Positions 12,472-24,559 of a stretch of 64,000 bases of DNA are shown here, piece after piece. Each line of letters starts with the position of its first letter. Position 1 is the first letter of the stretch. The stretch lies in contig CM043960.1 in NCBI GenBank assembly GCA_014529385.2, positions 36,370,781 through 36,434,780 on the forward strand, in the 5' to 3' direction. Under the pieces are notes generated by a model. The model saw only the letters and a list, made by a program, of their open reading frames with translations, was not told the origin of the DNA and did no database searches. Position numbers and translations under genes: made by a program. The DNA comes from Adiantum capillus-veneris (lineage: Eukaryota; Streptophyta; Polypodiopsida; Polypodiales; Pteridaceae).

Positions 12472-12485
12472 AAGGAAGGGGGGAG
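12472..12485 (+). other. Internal polypurine tract, element A
   Basis: aaggaaggggggag is nearly the same as the terminal tract at 14319-14331 (aggaaggggggca) and is also followed by TGTT. Element B has the matching tract at 59435-59449 (minus strand). A PPT this far from the LTR could start a second plus-strand. A further weaker tract, aggggggagtgc, lies at 13176-13187. Confidence 0.6.
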
Positions 12486-12563
12486 TGTTTGCTGACATCC
12501 ATCATTCACTTGCTTCCCTCTCAACCTTCCTCCCTGACCTCTCAATCTCCAATCCTAGGGCAT

Positions 12564-12575
12564 GTATATATAAAG
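12564..12575 (+). promoter_or_regulatory. Internal TATA-like site
   Basis: gtatatataaag followed by 'gccttatactcacaaaa' is kept in element B (gtatatatatagcc near 59345-59356, minus). It lies about 80 bases after the internal purine tract and 170 bases before the ATG of the small acidic frame. It could be a secondary promoter or the relic of an older LTR. Confidence 0.4.
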
Positions 12576-12744
12576 CCTTATACTCACAAAAGCAAGATAA
12601 AAAAGTAAAAGAGAAAGAGCCACCAAACAATAATGTGGAAACTTACAAGTTCTATACATAACACAAAATCATAAAAACACATTATGCACAAGAACACGAC
12701 CCTTGTAATTTTGCACTTGTCATCATCTATTTGTGTGTACAAAT

Positions 12745-13117
12745 ATGGCTAGTACGCTAGAGTCATCCACTCTTGCCTTGGGTGAGAGGTACCCTCGTTA
12801 CTTTTCACAAGTATTTTACATGATCTTTCCAGTGCTTGCCTATGAATGAGGATTTGGTAGGTACGCTAGCATGTGAGAAGAATTTCAAGGAGTTAGAATG
12901 GCTGATACGTCTCTTGACCACAACTGATCCATACTTAGTAGAGAGTGTCTCTCCCATTGCACAAGCCTATCCTTTTGAACAAGATGACTATAGGCGTTTA
13001 GTGAACTTCTTAGTAAACATTGGTGCCTCTGATGATGAAGAAGATTTACATGATTACACGGATGGCACATATAGTTTCATGGATGATGACTTTGTTTTTC
13101 TTGAGAGACGAGGATAG
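12745..13117 (+). pseudogene. Small acidic frame in the 3' region of element A
   Basis: An ATG at 12745 opens a frame of about 35 codons that, with one frameshift near 12835, continues into an 80-90 codon frame ending in a strongly acidic tail (DDEEDLHDY, FMDDDF). The body has an EKNFKELEWLIRLL helix-like stretch. No family is recognised. I could not find this segment in element B, whose 3' region departs from A after the TATA-like site, so it may be captured sequence or an A-specific gene. It is too short and broken to call functional. Confidence 0.35.
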
Positions 13118-14318
13118 AGGTTTAGCCTTAGGGTTCCCCCCAAATCTCTACAATATCCTATTCCCTTGACTCTCTAGGGGGGAGTGCAAATAATTAGGTT
13201 GGGTTCCTTATGTTTTTTAATTGTGTTCAATAAGTGTTGGTACTTTTTTCCACTGATATGCCTCTGGAAGGTGGATGTTTGGTGGTGACTATTGTGTAGT
13301 TTGTGACTACATAAAGATGCCTTTGAAGGACAATGACAATGGATGTTTACATGTTACAACGGATGTTCTCCATTATATCAGGTGTACTACTTCCTTTTAT
13401 CTATGCTTCCACATTTACATGTTTGCATCTTGTCATTTGAATTCTAACAATGCATAAAATTTATGAAGTTGTGACATTGCCAATTTAGATGCTATAATTT
13501 TTTCAAACTTCTAGTACCTTGTTCTTCTCTTTGAGTTTGGTCTATTAGTTGGCTTTAAGTAGGTATCAGGACCTTAGGCTAAACTAGGCCACTTAATTGA
13601 TGACTTTAATTCCTAAATAGTCTATTAATTGTAGTAACTTTAGTAATGTTTTAGGCTATGAGGATATAGTTCTCTCTAGTTTATTCCATCTAAGTGTGAC
13701 TTGTGTTATGGAAGCCCATGTGTTAATCTGGTATTTGAGACCTCGAGTCTCCCGGCTAGTTTATGCTCAAGCTGGTATTTGAGACCTTGAGTCTCCCAGC
13801 TGCTAGTATTTGAAACCTCGAGTCCCCCAGCTACTTGTAGCAACTATGACAACAACAAAAAAGAAAACAAAAGAGAAAAAGAAAAGAGAAAGCAAATAGC
13901 ACAAACTTCCTTGTATTTTATGTGGATCACGCTTAAGTGGCTAAATGACAAGACCACTAGTCCTTAGACCCCGACGAGCATTCCTAGGGTTAACTACTCT
14001 TCAGTCGACATTTTTTAATTAACGTTGGTCAATCTAGTACTTACTTTAGCCCTAGCTCTTTTGTACTTCTCTTAGAGTCGACCTAATCGACCCTAACTCA
14101 ATTGCATTTTATTTAGGTACTACGCTTGTTCTAGTTGGCAATGTTACAATTCATGAATTTGTTTTTGCATTTCCTAGAATTTCATGTATGCATCTCACTT
14201 ATTGCACACCTGTACATGCTTCCTTTGAGCTTCACAATGTTGTTTTTCTTCTAACATATGTACTTCTATCGTGGATCCCGATGCTGCACTGTTATATTTC
14301 AAGGACGGAATCTACATC
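13118..14318 (+). other. 3' untranslated region of element A
   Basis: No coding domain is visible. A block around 13240-13275 (ttccactgatatgcctct) matches element B at about 59100, which confirms this is part of the element and not an insertion. The rest is A/T-rich with poly-A/G at 13857-13895. Confidence 0.55.
13728..13834 (+). repeat. Three short imperfect tandem copies
   Basis: The unit 'tggtatttgagacctcgagtc' followed by 'tcccggct' or a variant occurs three times at about 13728, 13773 and 13804, with spacers of differing length. It lies in the element A 3' region. No function is evident. Confidence 0.7.
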
Positions 14319-14331
14319 AGGAAGGGGGGCA
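14319..14331 (+). other. Terminal polypurine tract, element A
   Basis: aggaaggggggca directly abuts the 3' LTR (TGTTAACC). It is the expected RNase H-resistant primer for plus-strand synthesis. The same sequence abuts the LTR of element B at 57813-57825 (minus). Confidence 0.85.
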
Positions 14332-14587
14332 TGTTAACCACTGGTATCCACTTCTAGTACTCATGGGCCGGGCTTGTCGGTCCAATAGGAAAAGGGTAAG
14401 AGTGATCGCCGATGAGAGGCGCACTCTAACAGGAACATTCAAGGGTTAGTTGCCTAAGTATGGGCGCCCAAGTGTGAATGGGGCAAGCTCATATAAAAGT
14501 CACCTAAACCTAAAAATCATCCATTCTCTCATTTGTGCAATTGAAGAGTGCTCTTGCTCCATCTCCATCTTCTTCTTCATCATCTCC

Positions 14588-14626
<39 letters not shown>

Positions 14627-14627
14627 A

Positions 14628-14676
<49 letters not shown>

Positions 14677-14915
14677 TGCGATCGAGCATTACGACGACGG
14701 CACGGCGATGGCGAGGCGGTTGAGCGTGGCACGGTGGTAGCTCCTTCTTCTTCGTGGCGAGGAATCCTCCACGAAGGCGAGCGTAGGGCAATGAGTGTCA
14801 CACCCTTGCTCTCTCGAGCTTGCTAGATTAGTCTGGTTGTGTGCTTGCAGCTGTTTGTGGCTCGCACACAGTGTATCGGCAAGTCCCTTGCATTGACACG
14901 TGCGACAGATGCACA
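14332..14915 (+). repeat. 3' LTR of element A
   Basis: This is a direct repeat of 2162-2700 with about 6% visible substitutions plus small indels; most of the extra length comes from the expanded TG/AG microsatellite. The end falls in GCACACACAC, so the exact border is uncertain by a few bases. Confidence 0.87.
14589..14676 (+). repeat. (TG)n-(AG)n microsatellite inside the 3' LTR
   Basis: About 17 TG units, then tatgaagg, then about 20 AG units. The 5' LTR and the LTR of element B have short interrupted forms at the same place, so the tract has grown after insertion. It creates false Ser/Leu, Cys/Val and Arg/Glu repeat frames. Confidence 0.95.
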
Positions 14916-15955
14916 CACACACACTAGCCGATGTTGGGATTTGGATGTTGGAAATCTGCCACCTCTAATGTGGGATGTCGGGAAAACATTCATGTGTGTC
15001 ATCTGCGACAAGTATGCGCAGCTAGAGAGCTATGCTCGTTCTCTATGTGTGGCCATGTAGGATGTTCTCAATGTTGAGAAACACAAGCCATAAGCCAAAA
15101 ATCGAAGTCAAAAACTCTGATGCTAATGCAAGAATGGGATATTGTAGAGTATCCATCAAAAATCGATGTTGGGGGGCCGAAGAGATGTCGTATGTATCTC
15201 CCTCTCTCAAGCCAACATTGAGGCTTGAAAGTTGTGAGGGCAAGGTCTTGCTAAAATCAAGATCTGATTTATGTGGATCTCTGCTTATTGTTGATCCAAG
15301 ACATTTTACCAATCTATGGAAAAATGGAATGTGCTTAAGCTTGCTTGATTGAGCTTGCGAGCCTAGTGCAGTGTTTTCAAATTTTCAAAAAAAAAGAAAA
15401 GAAAAAAGGACGCTAACTGTACTGGCCTCCCAATTTTGCAGACCTTCACTCTTTGCCCGATTTTAGAAAATGCTACCTTGTGATGCCCAATTCAAAAGGT
15501 GTTGTGATGCCCAATTTGTTTCCAAGCTTGCCCAATTCAAAAGGTGTTGTTGAGTAGAAGATGTAAATCCTTTTGCAATGTGTGTGCATGCATGTGTGTG
15601 CATGCGTGCGTGCACATCCACACAACCAAACTCTTTGATTAGACTTTTCTATTCAATTTTCTTATCCATTGCGATCAAGAGAATCCGTGATTGAGCTGCT
15701 AATCAACTAGCGGTTCCTTGCATGCACAATTTCAAGAAAATTTGATTCTCCTCCTACTCCTAAAAGTGGGGCACACCCGCTAAAAGACCCGTATGTTGGT
15801 GTGCAAGCCCACTTCTTATGCTACTTGACTCCATAAATAGGAGCCCATCATAAATGAATAATGAGGAGTCTTATATTATAGTTATTTTTGCCATGAGGAG
15901 TAGTTCCCTTTGAGCTTCAAACTTAAGTAAAGATTTCAAAAATTGACAACCTATT
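14916..15955. other. Intergenic, no recognised gene
   Basis: A 106-codon frame at 15032-15352 has no recognisable domain. A 'gcccaattcaaaaggtgttgt' unit occurs twice (about 15485 and 15529). An alternating purine-pyrimidine stretch (tgtgtgcatgcatgtgtgtg) lies near 15580-15612. No LTR or RNA gene is visible. Confidence 0.4.
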
Positions 15956-15972
15956 AGAAGTATTGAGTTTTT

Positions 15973-17136
15973 TTTAAAAAAAAAAAACTTCAAGAACTCC
16001 ATTTTGCATTGGTCCCCCTGGCTTTCCAAAGTTGTAGATCCGCCACAAATTCCCTATTGGATAGAGACAGCCAGGAAGCTGAATAATAAGGGTTTGAATC
16101 GACTGGGGCACTTCTGGATAGGGACAACAAGAATTGGAAAACCATTGACCTTCTGGTTACCTAGTACCAACTGAATAGCTTGGAGATCTTGCTGGTCCAC
16201 AAAGTGAGGAAAGAGCTTGACAATATAGTGATGCCTATCTGTGATTCGGAGTTTGACTGAAATGCCTAGAAATGGATTGGAAGCAGTCTCTTATGGAAAC
16301 CCCATCCTAAAGAAATTTACCATACAATGATGCATAAGAAGAATTGGTCTAGCCCCCTTAACAAGATATAGAAAAAAAAATGCCCGGAGGAAAGGTGGGA
16401 GCAAGTAATGGAGTACATCTGGAAGCCAAAGGTTCCACAGCACGTGAAGGTATTTTTTTGGAAGGTAATTTGGGGTGCTCTACCGACGGGGGTGAAGATT
16501 CAGGAAAGAGGGATTGGGTTAGATCGATGCTTGGGGTGCAGGTTGGCTGGTGAAGATCTGGCCCACCTCTTCATGGATTGCCCAACTATCAAAGGCCTCG
16601 TAGGGAAAATATGCAAGTGGGTCCAAAGAACATGGAAAATTGGCTTCTACAAGACTGATCTATTCCTTGGAGGGAAGAATTCAGGTAGTCCTACCATCCT
16701 CATCAGCACTCAAATCGTCGGGTACTTCTTCTTACATAATGTATGGCAAACAAGGAACCATCGTGTGTTTGAAGGAGGTCTTGAAGTGGCAAGCTTCACA
16801 TAAATTGTACAAGAAAGCAAAGTGCTAATTTGGATGCTCGGACGCAAGCAACACTAGGAGGATTGGTCTAGGACTACTTGTGCCTTGTTGTCAACAGAGG
16901 GTATGCCTAGGATGGGGGAAAATCTTGGCTATCGGTAACTAAAAGATCTCAGAAGAACATGATAATAGACCTTATGTATCAAGGATAAGGGGCCGAGTTG
17001 GTTGGCGTGATAGACGATGTATTTATGGTCCCTAGATGATGTCATGGCTCAACACGATCATGACAAGACCTCGTAATTATTTGGGTTGATTAATATTATT
17101 CACTCACAATTGTGAGTTTTTCTATTAAAAAAAAGA
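15973..17136 (+). mobile_element. 5'-truncated LINE fragment with 17-bp target duplication
   Basis: The 17 bases agaagtattgagttttt occur at 15956-15972 and again at 17137-17153. The right copy directly follows an A-rich tail (ttaaaaaaaag), as expected for target-primed LINE insertion. Within it, frame 16408-16803 has the LINE C-terminal zinc-binding domain: VKVFFWKVIWGALPTG, then CLGC, then HLFMDCP. Preceding sequence reads as decayed LINE C-terminus (WKPHPKEIYHT). The APE endonuclease and RT are missing, so it is a dead-on-arrival copy. Frame breaks near 16400 show decay, but the target duplication is still perfect. Confidence 0.9.
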
Positions 17137-17153
17137 AGAAGTATTGAGTTTTT

Positions 17154-18957
<1,804 letters not shown>

Positions 18958-19222
18958 ACTTAATGAGGAAGTTGCTTAAGAAGCTTCCTATGCATGGGGG
19001 GTAAGATGCTTGAGTCAAAAAGAGACCCTACACACTTAATGACGAAGTTGCTTGAGAAGCTTCCTATGCATGGGGGGTAAGATGCCTGAATAAAAAACAG
19101 ACCCTACACACTTAATGAGGAAGTTGCTTGAGAAGCTTCCTATGCATGGGGGGTAAGATGCTTGAGTAAAAAAGAGACCCTACACACTTAATGAGGAAGT
19201 TGCTTGAGAAGCTTCCTATGCA
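18958..19222 (+). repeat. 76-bp tandem repeat, about 3.5 copies
   Basis: 'acttaatga(g/c)gaagttgctt' starts at 18958, 19034, 19110 and 19186, giving an exact 76-base period; the last copy is cut after 'cttcctatgcat'. Each unit contains gaagttgcttgagaagcttc, a partly self-complementary stretch with a HindIII palindrome. Copies differ at only a few positions. Confidence 0.95.
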
Positions 19223-20400
19223 TAAAAGTCTCAAAGTTAGTGGAATCTTTGACCTAACCTTCCACTCACCCAAGGGGCACCCCTTTTCTAAAAGGGCACA
19301 TGGGACACATGTCAGACTCTCACTAAGCTTAACCCCTTGGTGTACTTGAATGCTATTGCTTGGGCTAAAGAGGGGTCCAATGAGCTTCTAGTTACATCCA
19401 ACAAATATCTAGATATTTTCAAGCTCTCTCTCTCTCTCTAAGGGGTAAGGAGGACACTTGTCAAAAGACTACCCATGTACTTGACTGCATGTTGCATGTG
19501 ATTGGCTAGGGGGAGAGGGGTCCAATGAGCTTGCAGCATGTGGAAAAGTTGCAACTCGCCCCAAGCAAACAAGGGGGGTGCTAGGGGGATATACACCACC
19601 CACACACACTCATTGTGTGGAATCATTCTCACTTGGTGAAAGTTGAGGAACTCCACCTCCTTCTCCAAGCTTGTGAGAAGTGAGAGCCTACACCAACACT
19701 CTTGGCTATGGAATGCAAATCCAATGAGGAGTCATGCTTCAATGCTTAAGCTTGCCATCTTCTCCATCTTCATTACTATGCTATTATGTATGCTAGCAAG
19801 AAGAGTGATGATAAGTGAGGAACTATTTCTTTCTCCTATGGAATGTTTCTTCTTCCTCTTCCTTACCCTCATTCCCCGCTAGCTCTCTCCACCTTCGAAG
19901 GTGTTTGAGGCCTTGGACTAAGGCTTGGGATAGTTAATGCTTTCTACAAAGTTTATGTTATGCTTGTGATGCGTGAAGCTTTCCATCTTCATTGCATCAC
20001 CTAGGTCACAAGAAACACAAAGATTGTATTGTACCAAGTCTCTCTTGGTGAGAGAAACTATAATACAAATGCCTATTGGAGGGGGGACCGGCTCCATATG
20101 AATCCAGTCCTCAACTATTGTTATGTTCTCTAAAATCTCTCTCTTGCAAAAGTATTGTTCATGCCGAGTTAACTAAGTACCATGTTTATGTTGCTACCAT
20201 CAATTAAGTTCACCCACTATGCTCACAAAGTAATCTCACAAAAGTGCTTCACCTAATTTCCTGATTCCGCTACTCTCAAAGTTTATAGGCCATTTCCATT
20301 ACACCTCATCCCAAATCATTAGTGAACACCAAGTCTCCTTGTCTCTTGAGACCGTTTGGCCATGATTGTCTATCTTGTAAGAAAGGTTTTGGTCCTCTTT
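19223..20400. other. Intergenic; one small hydrophobic frame
   Basis: Frame 19643-19882 (+), with an internal ATG at 19724, would give a peptide with a hydrophobic N-terminal stretch (AIFSIFITMLLCML) and a second one (FFFLFLTLI). It could be a chance frame or a small membrane peptide; no family is recognised. The rest has no features apart from a (CT)n run at 19425-19438. Confidence 0.3.
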
Positions 20401-21233
20401 TTTATGGGAAAACGTCCTACTATACATGACCTTGCAAGGAATGTAGCGAGCTATAGTTGATAAAATGTTTTACTCTCGTGCAAGGTTGTTTGAAATTTTG
20501 TTCTATAAGCCAGAGGACAAAAATGCTCTACTTTCAACTTTCACCATAATTCTTTGTGGCCAAGACATGCATATTATCCCCTTTTAGCCGGTTAAGCTTA
20601 TTAAGGATGAGTTCCTTACAAAGTGTCCTGTATGGGTTGAGCTCGTCAATTTGTCATCCTTTTTATGGGCATATATTGAAAAATTGGGGCCATCTTTAGG
20701 AAAGGTCCTTTTATGTCCTTCTATTCACTGTCCTAATAGGAATCAAGTTTCTATGCTTTGACAAACATATAGAAGTTTCCTTCAACTATGGACATTGATT
20801 CTATGCATGTTGGAAGGCTGGTGATCTATCTTAAGTGGGGTACTCTTGTTGACTCCTATTTTCATTGTGGCAATCTGGGGCATTTAGTAAGCCTGATCCT
20901 TAAGACCTTATCCCCTCATATCCTGGTATCAAGGTTTTAGTGCCTAAGGAAGAGATCTTTGGTAAGGCTGATCCTCATGTGGATTAACCTACACTGACCT
21001 CTTCTCATTCCATGGCACTCGTCTCTAGCCCTCTTGTATATGCTAAGTGCCAAGGGAATTGTTGTGGTTAAACCTCATGGCTTGTCGAAGCCTCTTCCTG
21101 ACAAAGGTAGAAAATTTGCTCCTGCTAATGAGAATATTGTTACTTCTGATAAAGGGAAAAGAGTTGCTAATGTGGATGGATACACTCCATCCAAAAAAAC
21201 TTTTAAGACTAAGACCCCCTCCTATGGTAATAA
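20401..21233 (+). pseudogene. LINE ORF1-like region (nucleic-acid binding)
   Basis: Decayed frames read LFEILFYKPEDKNALLS, then CPVWVELVNLSSFLWAYIEKLG and LGKVLLCPS, the pattern of plant LINE ORF1 proteins (DUF4283-like domain). A CX2CX4H piece (YFHCGNLGHLV) near 20855-20885 follows, then a basic frame at 21034-21233. Several stops are present. It would coat the LINE RNA. Confidence 0.55.
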
Positions 21234-21461
21234 TGTTACCATATACATATGGTAGTGATGTGTGTGAACACACTTAGGACCGCCGATAGATTTTTTCCCT
21301 CACTAGGAGGTTTTCCCCCCGTGCATTTTATATATGCCCATCACTCTAGGGCTATCTAATCTTTCCACTGCACACTAATTTATACACTCTCTATTGTGTG
21401 CCTTGAGCTTCCGTCGTCTTCTCCAAGCTGTGTGTGTTTTCATGTATCCCTAATTCCAACA
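21234..21461 (+). repeat. 5' LTR of copia element
   Basis: It runs from TGTTACCATATACATATGG to CCAACA. It matches 31797-32041, including 'tgtgtgaacacacttaggaccgcc' in parts, 'atgcccatcactctaggg' and 'gtgccttgagcttccgt'. A TATA-like ttatatatgc is near 21328. Confidence 0.88.
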
Positions 21462-21463
21462 AT

Positions 21464-21475
21464 CGGTATCAGAGC
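21464..21475 (+). other. Primer-binding site, tRNA-iMet type
   Basis: cggtatcagagc follows the LTR by two bases. The copia standard is TGGTATCAGAGC; only the first base differs. Confidence 0.85.
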
Positions 21476-21821
21476 AGGTTGTGTCCTCTCGGGCTTAGTC
21501 GTTAGCAGCTCCAGCACACGCCTGCTCACTTTCTCCAATTATTGTGAGCTTTGGAAGTGTTGGCAGGTCGACAAATATTTTGGACAAGCTCGAAGAGCTC
21601 AGCCTGCTCAAATCTTTTATTTGGGCTCATTTCGGCCTTCATTTCCACTACATGCAGTACCGCGTAGGCTATCTTGTCATTTTGTGCAATTTTTTTGTCA
21701 GTGCCGTTTTTTGCTTAACAGGTCTCTTACAATCTTCTACGGTTTGTGCTACATAGCACGTGTTGTTCTCGCTTTCTTTCTCCTCTTTTGGGTAGTTTTC
21801 ACATTAGGTGCAACATTTACC

Positions 21822-22903
21822 ATGGCTGACAATAACACATATGTGTTCAAGATGTTTGCGGCTGAGGACGGATTGGATGGGGACAATTACCCTATGTGGG
21901 CTTATATGATGCAACATGTTCTTGTGTCGAAGGGCATTTGGAATATTATGCAAGGCTTTGATGTACGTCCTGGTGTGTGGATACAAACGATATTGAGGAT
22001 GTTGCAGGTCTTGCTGCTGCAAGGATTGTTGTTGTTAGAATTGTTTTGCCTATGATAGAACAAGCTCGTTTGGGATGTAAAAGATGCTCAATCTCATACA
22101 TTAATTGCATTGTCTGTGAAGCGCACTATTACTCCTCACATTCGTTCAGCAAAACATGCAAAATAGGCTTGGGATATTATGGCTGGTCTTTATGCACGCT
22201 GCAAGGAGGCTAAAATTGCATTGTTGCATAAAGAGGTGGAGTCAAAGATTATGCACGAGGAAGATGATAAGGACGCTTTCCTTGGTGGTGTCAAGGATAT
22301 CAATGAGCAACTTATTTATGCAAGTGAAGTCATTTCAAACAGTTCCCTTGTGCAAACAGTTCTTTGATGCCTTTCCAGATTCTTATCAGACTTTTGCTAG
22401 TACTTGGAGACTGACCCAAGGAAATCCTGAAGTTGTCAAGTTTGATGCATTGTGCACATTGCTATTGCAAGAGTCACTTTACAAAAAAAACAAGACTAGA
22501 CAGCATGCAATTGAATAGGCTTTTATTGCTTTTCAAAGAAAGGGTGGTAACAGCAATGCAGCCACTTCTTATGGTTCTTCTGCGAGTGGAAAAATCACAT
22601 GTTCCTAATGCTTCTACTGGAAGCAATTCGTTTGTAAATTTTGGTGATAAGGGCAAAAAGAAGATGTGTTGCCATTATTGTAAAGCTAATGGTCACTTGA
22701 TCAAGCAATGTCCTAAGTTGAAGGCCAAAGAGGCTAAGAATAAAGAGGGTGGTTCCACTACAAATGCAACTTTTGTTGAGTCCTCCGTGAAAGGAGACTG
22801 TGATGTTGATGTTGATGCAGAATGGTCTTTTAGTGCAGAGTGTACCTATAATCCTATTGTCCATGATGCATGCATATTAGTTGCTACAGATTCATATGTG
22901 TAG
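21822..22903 (+). pseudogene. Copia gag
   Basis: The ATG at 21822 opens a frame with FKMFAAEDGLDGDNYPMWAY, matching the start of copia Gag (LNGxNYxxWxxxM). It continues through frameshifts: 22179-22367 and 22353-22518 with FFDAFPDSYQTFASTW. A zinc knuckle CCHYCKANGHLIKQC lies at about 22669-22713. It would form the virus-like particle. At least three frame breaks separate the parts. Confidence 0.85.
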
Positions 22904-23460
22904 TGTTTTGATAGTGGCGCTACAAAGCACATTACCTCATATCATGATTTGTTCGCCTCTCTTGAGTGTCCCTCATGGGAATTTCAGTTACTTGTGCCAA
23001 CAATGCCTCTTATCGTGCTTACTGCTGCAAATGGCAGTTCTCTCACACTTGTTGATGCATTGTATGTACCTGGGACCAAGAAGAATCTTTTGTATGTATC
23101 TGCACTTGCTAGACTTGGACTTATAGTCAAATTTGTGGATGACAAATGTACAGTACATGATCTCAGTTTCGATGATGAAATTGTTGCATCTAGCATTTGA
23201 TGTTGTGGGCGGTATAAGCTCACTTTGTATGACAAGTGTGGTGAGAATTTTGCAAATGCAATTGTGGATTCTAAGGCTATTTTAGATGAAAAACTTTAGC
23301 ATGCACGTTTTTTTGAACATCTAAATTTTGCCAGTTTGGTACGTTTGCAAAAATCTGATATGGTTGCTTCTTTACCACCTCTTGAAGCACCTGTCAAACA
23401 TGTTTGTGAAGGTTGTATTTTGGGTAAGATGTAGTGTTAGAAGTTTCCAATAGATGGTTC
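22904..23460 (+). pseudogene. Copia protease and pre-integrase region
   Basis: CFDSGATKHIT (22904-22936) has the copia protease D-S-G-A active site, directly after a stop codon at 22901. LVDALYVPGTKKNLLYVSALARLG follows in parts, the conserved copia block downstream of protease. The GAG-pre-integrase segment (ARFFEHLNFASLVRLQKSDMV, VCEGCILGKM) ends about 23435. Stops occur near 23200 and 23298. Confidence 0.85.
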
Positions 23461-24100
23461 ACTTAGGGCCACATGCAAGTTGCAGCTTGTGCATAATGAT
23501 GTTTGTGGGCATGCATGGGTATATTCGCTAAAAGTTAAGTCCGAAGTGTTTTTGTGCTTCAAGTAATTTCTAGCTATGGCTGAAAATGTCTCGAAAATGT
23601 ACTATGGGCGAAGTGTTTTTGTGCTTCGAGCAATTTCTGGCTATGGCTAAAAATGTCTCAAAATGTACTATGGTACCCTCTGTTCTGATCGAGGGGGGAG
23701 TATATGTCTCATGAATTTAATGCATTTTTGGCTAGTCGTGGGATAAAACACCAATGTACAGTGCCCTACACACCTTAGAAAAATGGTGATGCTGAGAGGA
23801 AAAACATGTCACTTATAGAAATGGCACGATGTATGGTCAAAAGTCAAGCTTTGCCGCATTCATTTTGGCTTGAGGCCATCATGTGTGCCACTTATGTACT
23901 AAACAAGTGCCATACAAAAGCTTTGTAGTCTATGACTCCATATGAAGCATGGAATAATAGAAAGCCTTCTATTCAGCACATGCGTGTTTTTGGGTGTTTG
24001 GCATATGCTTTGGTGCCACAAACACAATGCTAGAAAATTAGATGATAAGGCTGTCAAGTGTATTTTTGTTGGTTATAGTGCTGAAAGCCACGGTTACAGG
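23461..24100 (+). pseudogene. Copia integrase, with internal deletion and tandem duplication
   Basis: [12 protein letters not shown] marks the first Asp region. The centre is replaced by two copies of a 67-base unit (23542-23675), so part of the core is missing. SDRGGEYMS (second Asp) and NGDAERKNMSLIEMARCM (catalytic Glu) follow, then FWLEAIMCATYVLN and PYEAW. Frameshifts and stops are present. Confidence 0.85.
23542..23675 (+). repeat. 67-bp tandem duplication in copia integrase
   Basis: 'cgaagtgtttttgtgcttc' starts at 23542 and again at 23609; the two copies differ at a few positions. It interrupts the integrase core. Confidence 0.85.
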
Positions 24101-24559
24101 TTGTACCATCCACCAAAAAAGCATATCTTGGTCTCACGAGATGTTGTGTTTGTGGAAAATTCTATTCAGGCCTTAGTGTCATGTACTAGAGACAGTAATG
24201 TAAGATCACAAGACATTTATGACACTTTGTTGCCTCTTTTCAATGGTGGAAGTTCAAATGTAAATTCTAATGAGGCAAATGTACAGCCTATGGGGGTTTC
24301 TAAAAATGTTACAGGTCAACCTATTATTGATGCAGATGTACATGATGTACTTGATGAGGAAAGGATTGAGAATGAGAAGGCTAGAGGTATGCCAAAATGG
24401 CTCGTGGATACTTTGCGTGAAAGAAAAATTGGATGCACCTTTTTCTAGTCGTACTCATTCAGGTTCTCGCCATGCATCTTATGCATCAGATTGTTATGCT
24501 TTGGCTGAGTCTAGCTTACATGATGTTGAGGAACCTCTCTCTTTTGTTGGCTGCCATGC

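Larger units (their letters stand above)
2162..14915 (+). mobile_element. Ty3-type LTR retrotransposon 'A' (degenerate, about 12.75 kb)
   Basis: Two direct copies of a 540-585 bp sequence starting TGTTAACC bound a decayed gag-protease-RT-RNase H-integrase region in Ty3 order, with integrase after RNase H. A primer-binding site follows the left copy and a purine tract precedes the right copy. The flanks CACAA (2157-2161) and CACAC (14916-14920) could be a 5-bp target duplication with one mismatch, though the right border lies in a CA repeat and is uncertain. RT style and the tRNA-Asp-type primer site suggest the Tat/Athila side of Ty3 (inference). The LTRs differ at roughly 6% by eye, so the insertion is old. 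It is not autonomous: stops and frameshifts break every domain. Confidence 0.9.

Noticed and set aside
19643-19882. Secreted or membrane micropeptide gene
   Set aside because: Two hydrophobic runs only; no conserved peptide motif, no clear promoter, A/T- and CT-rich context makes such frames by chance. Kept only as a note in the intergenic entry.
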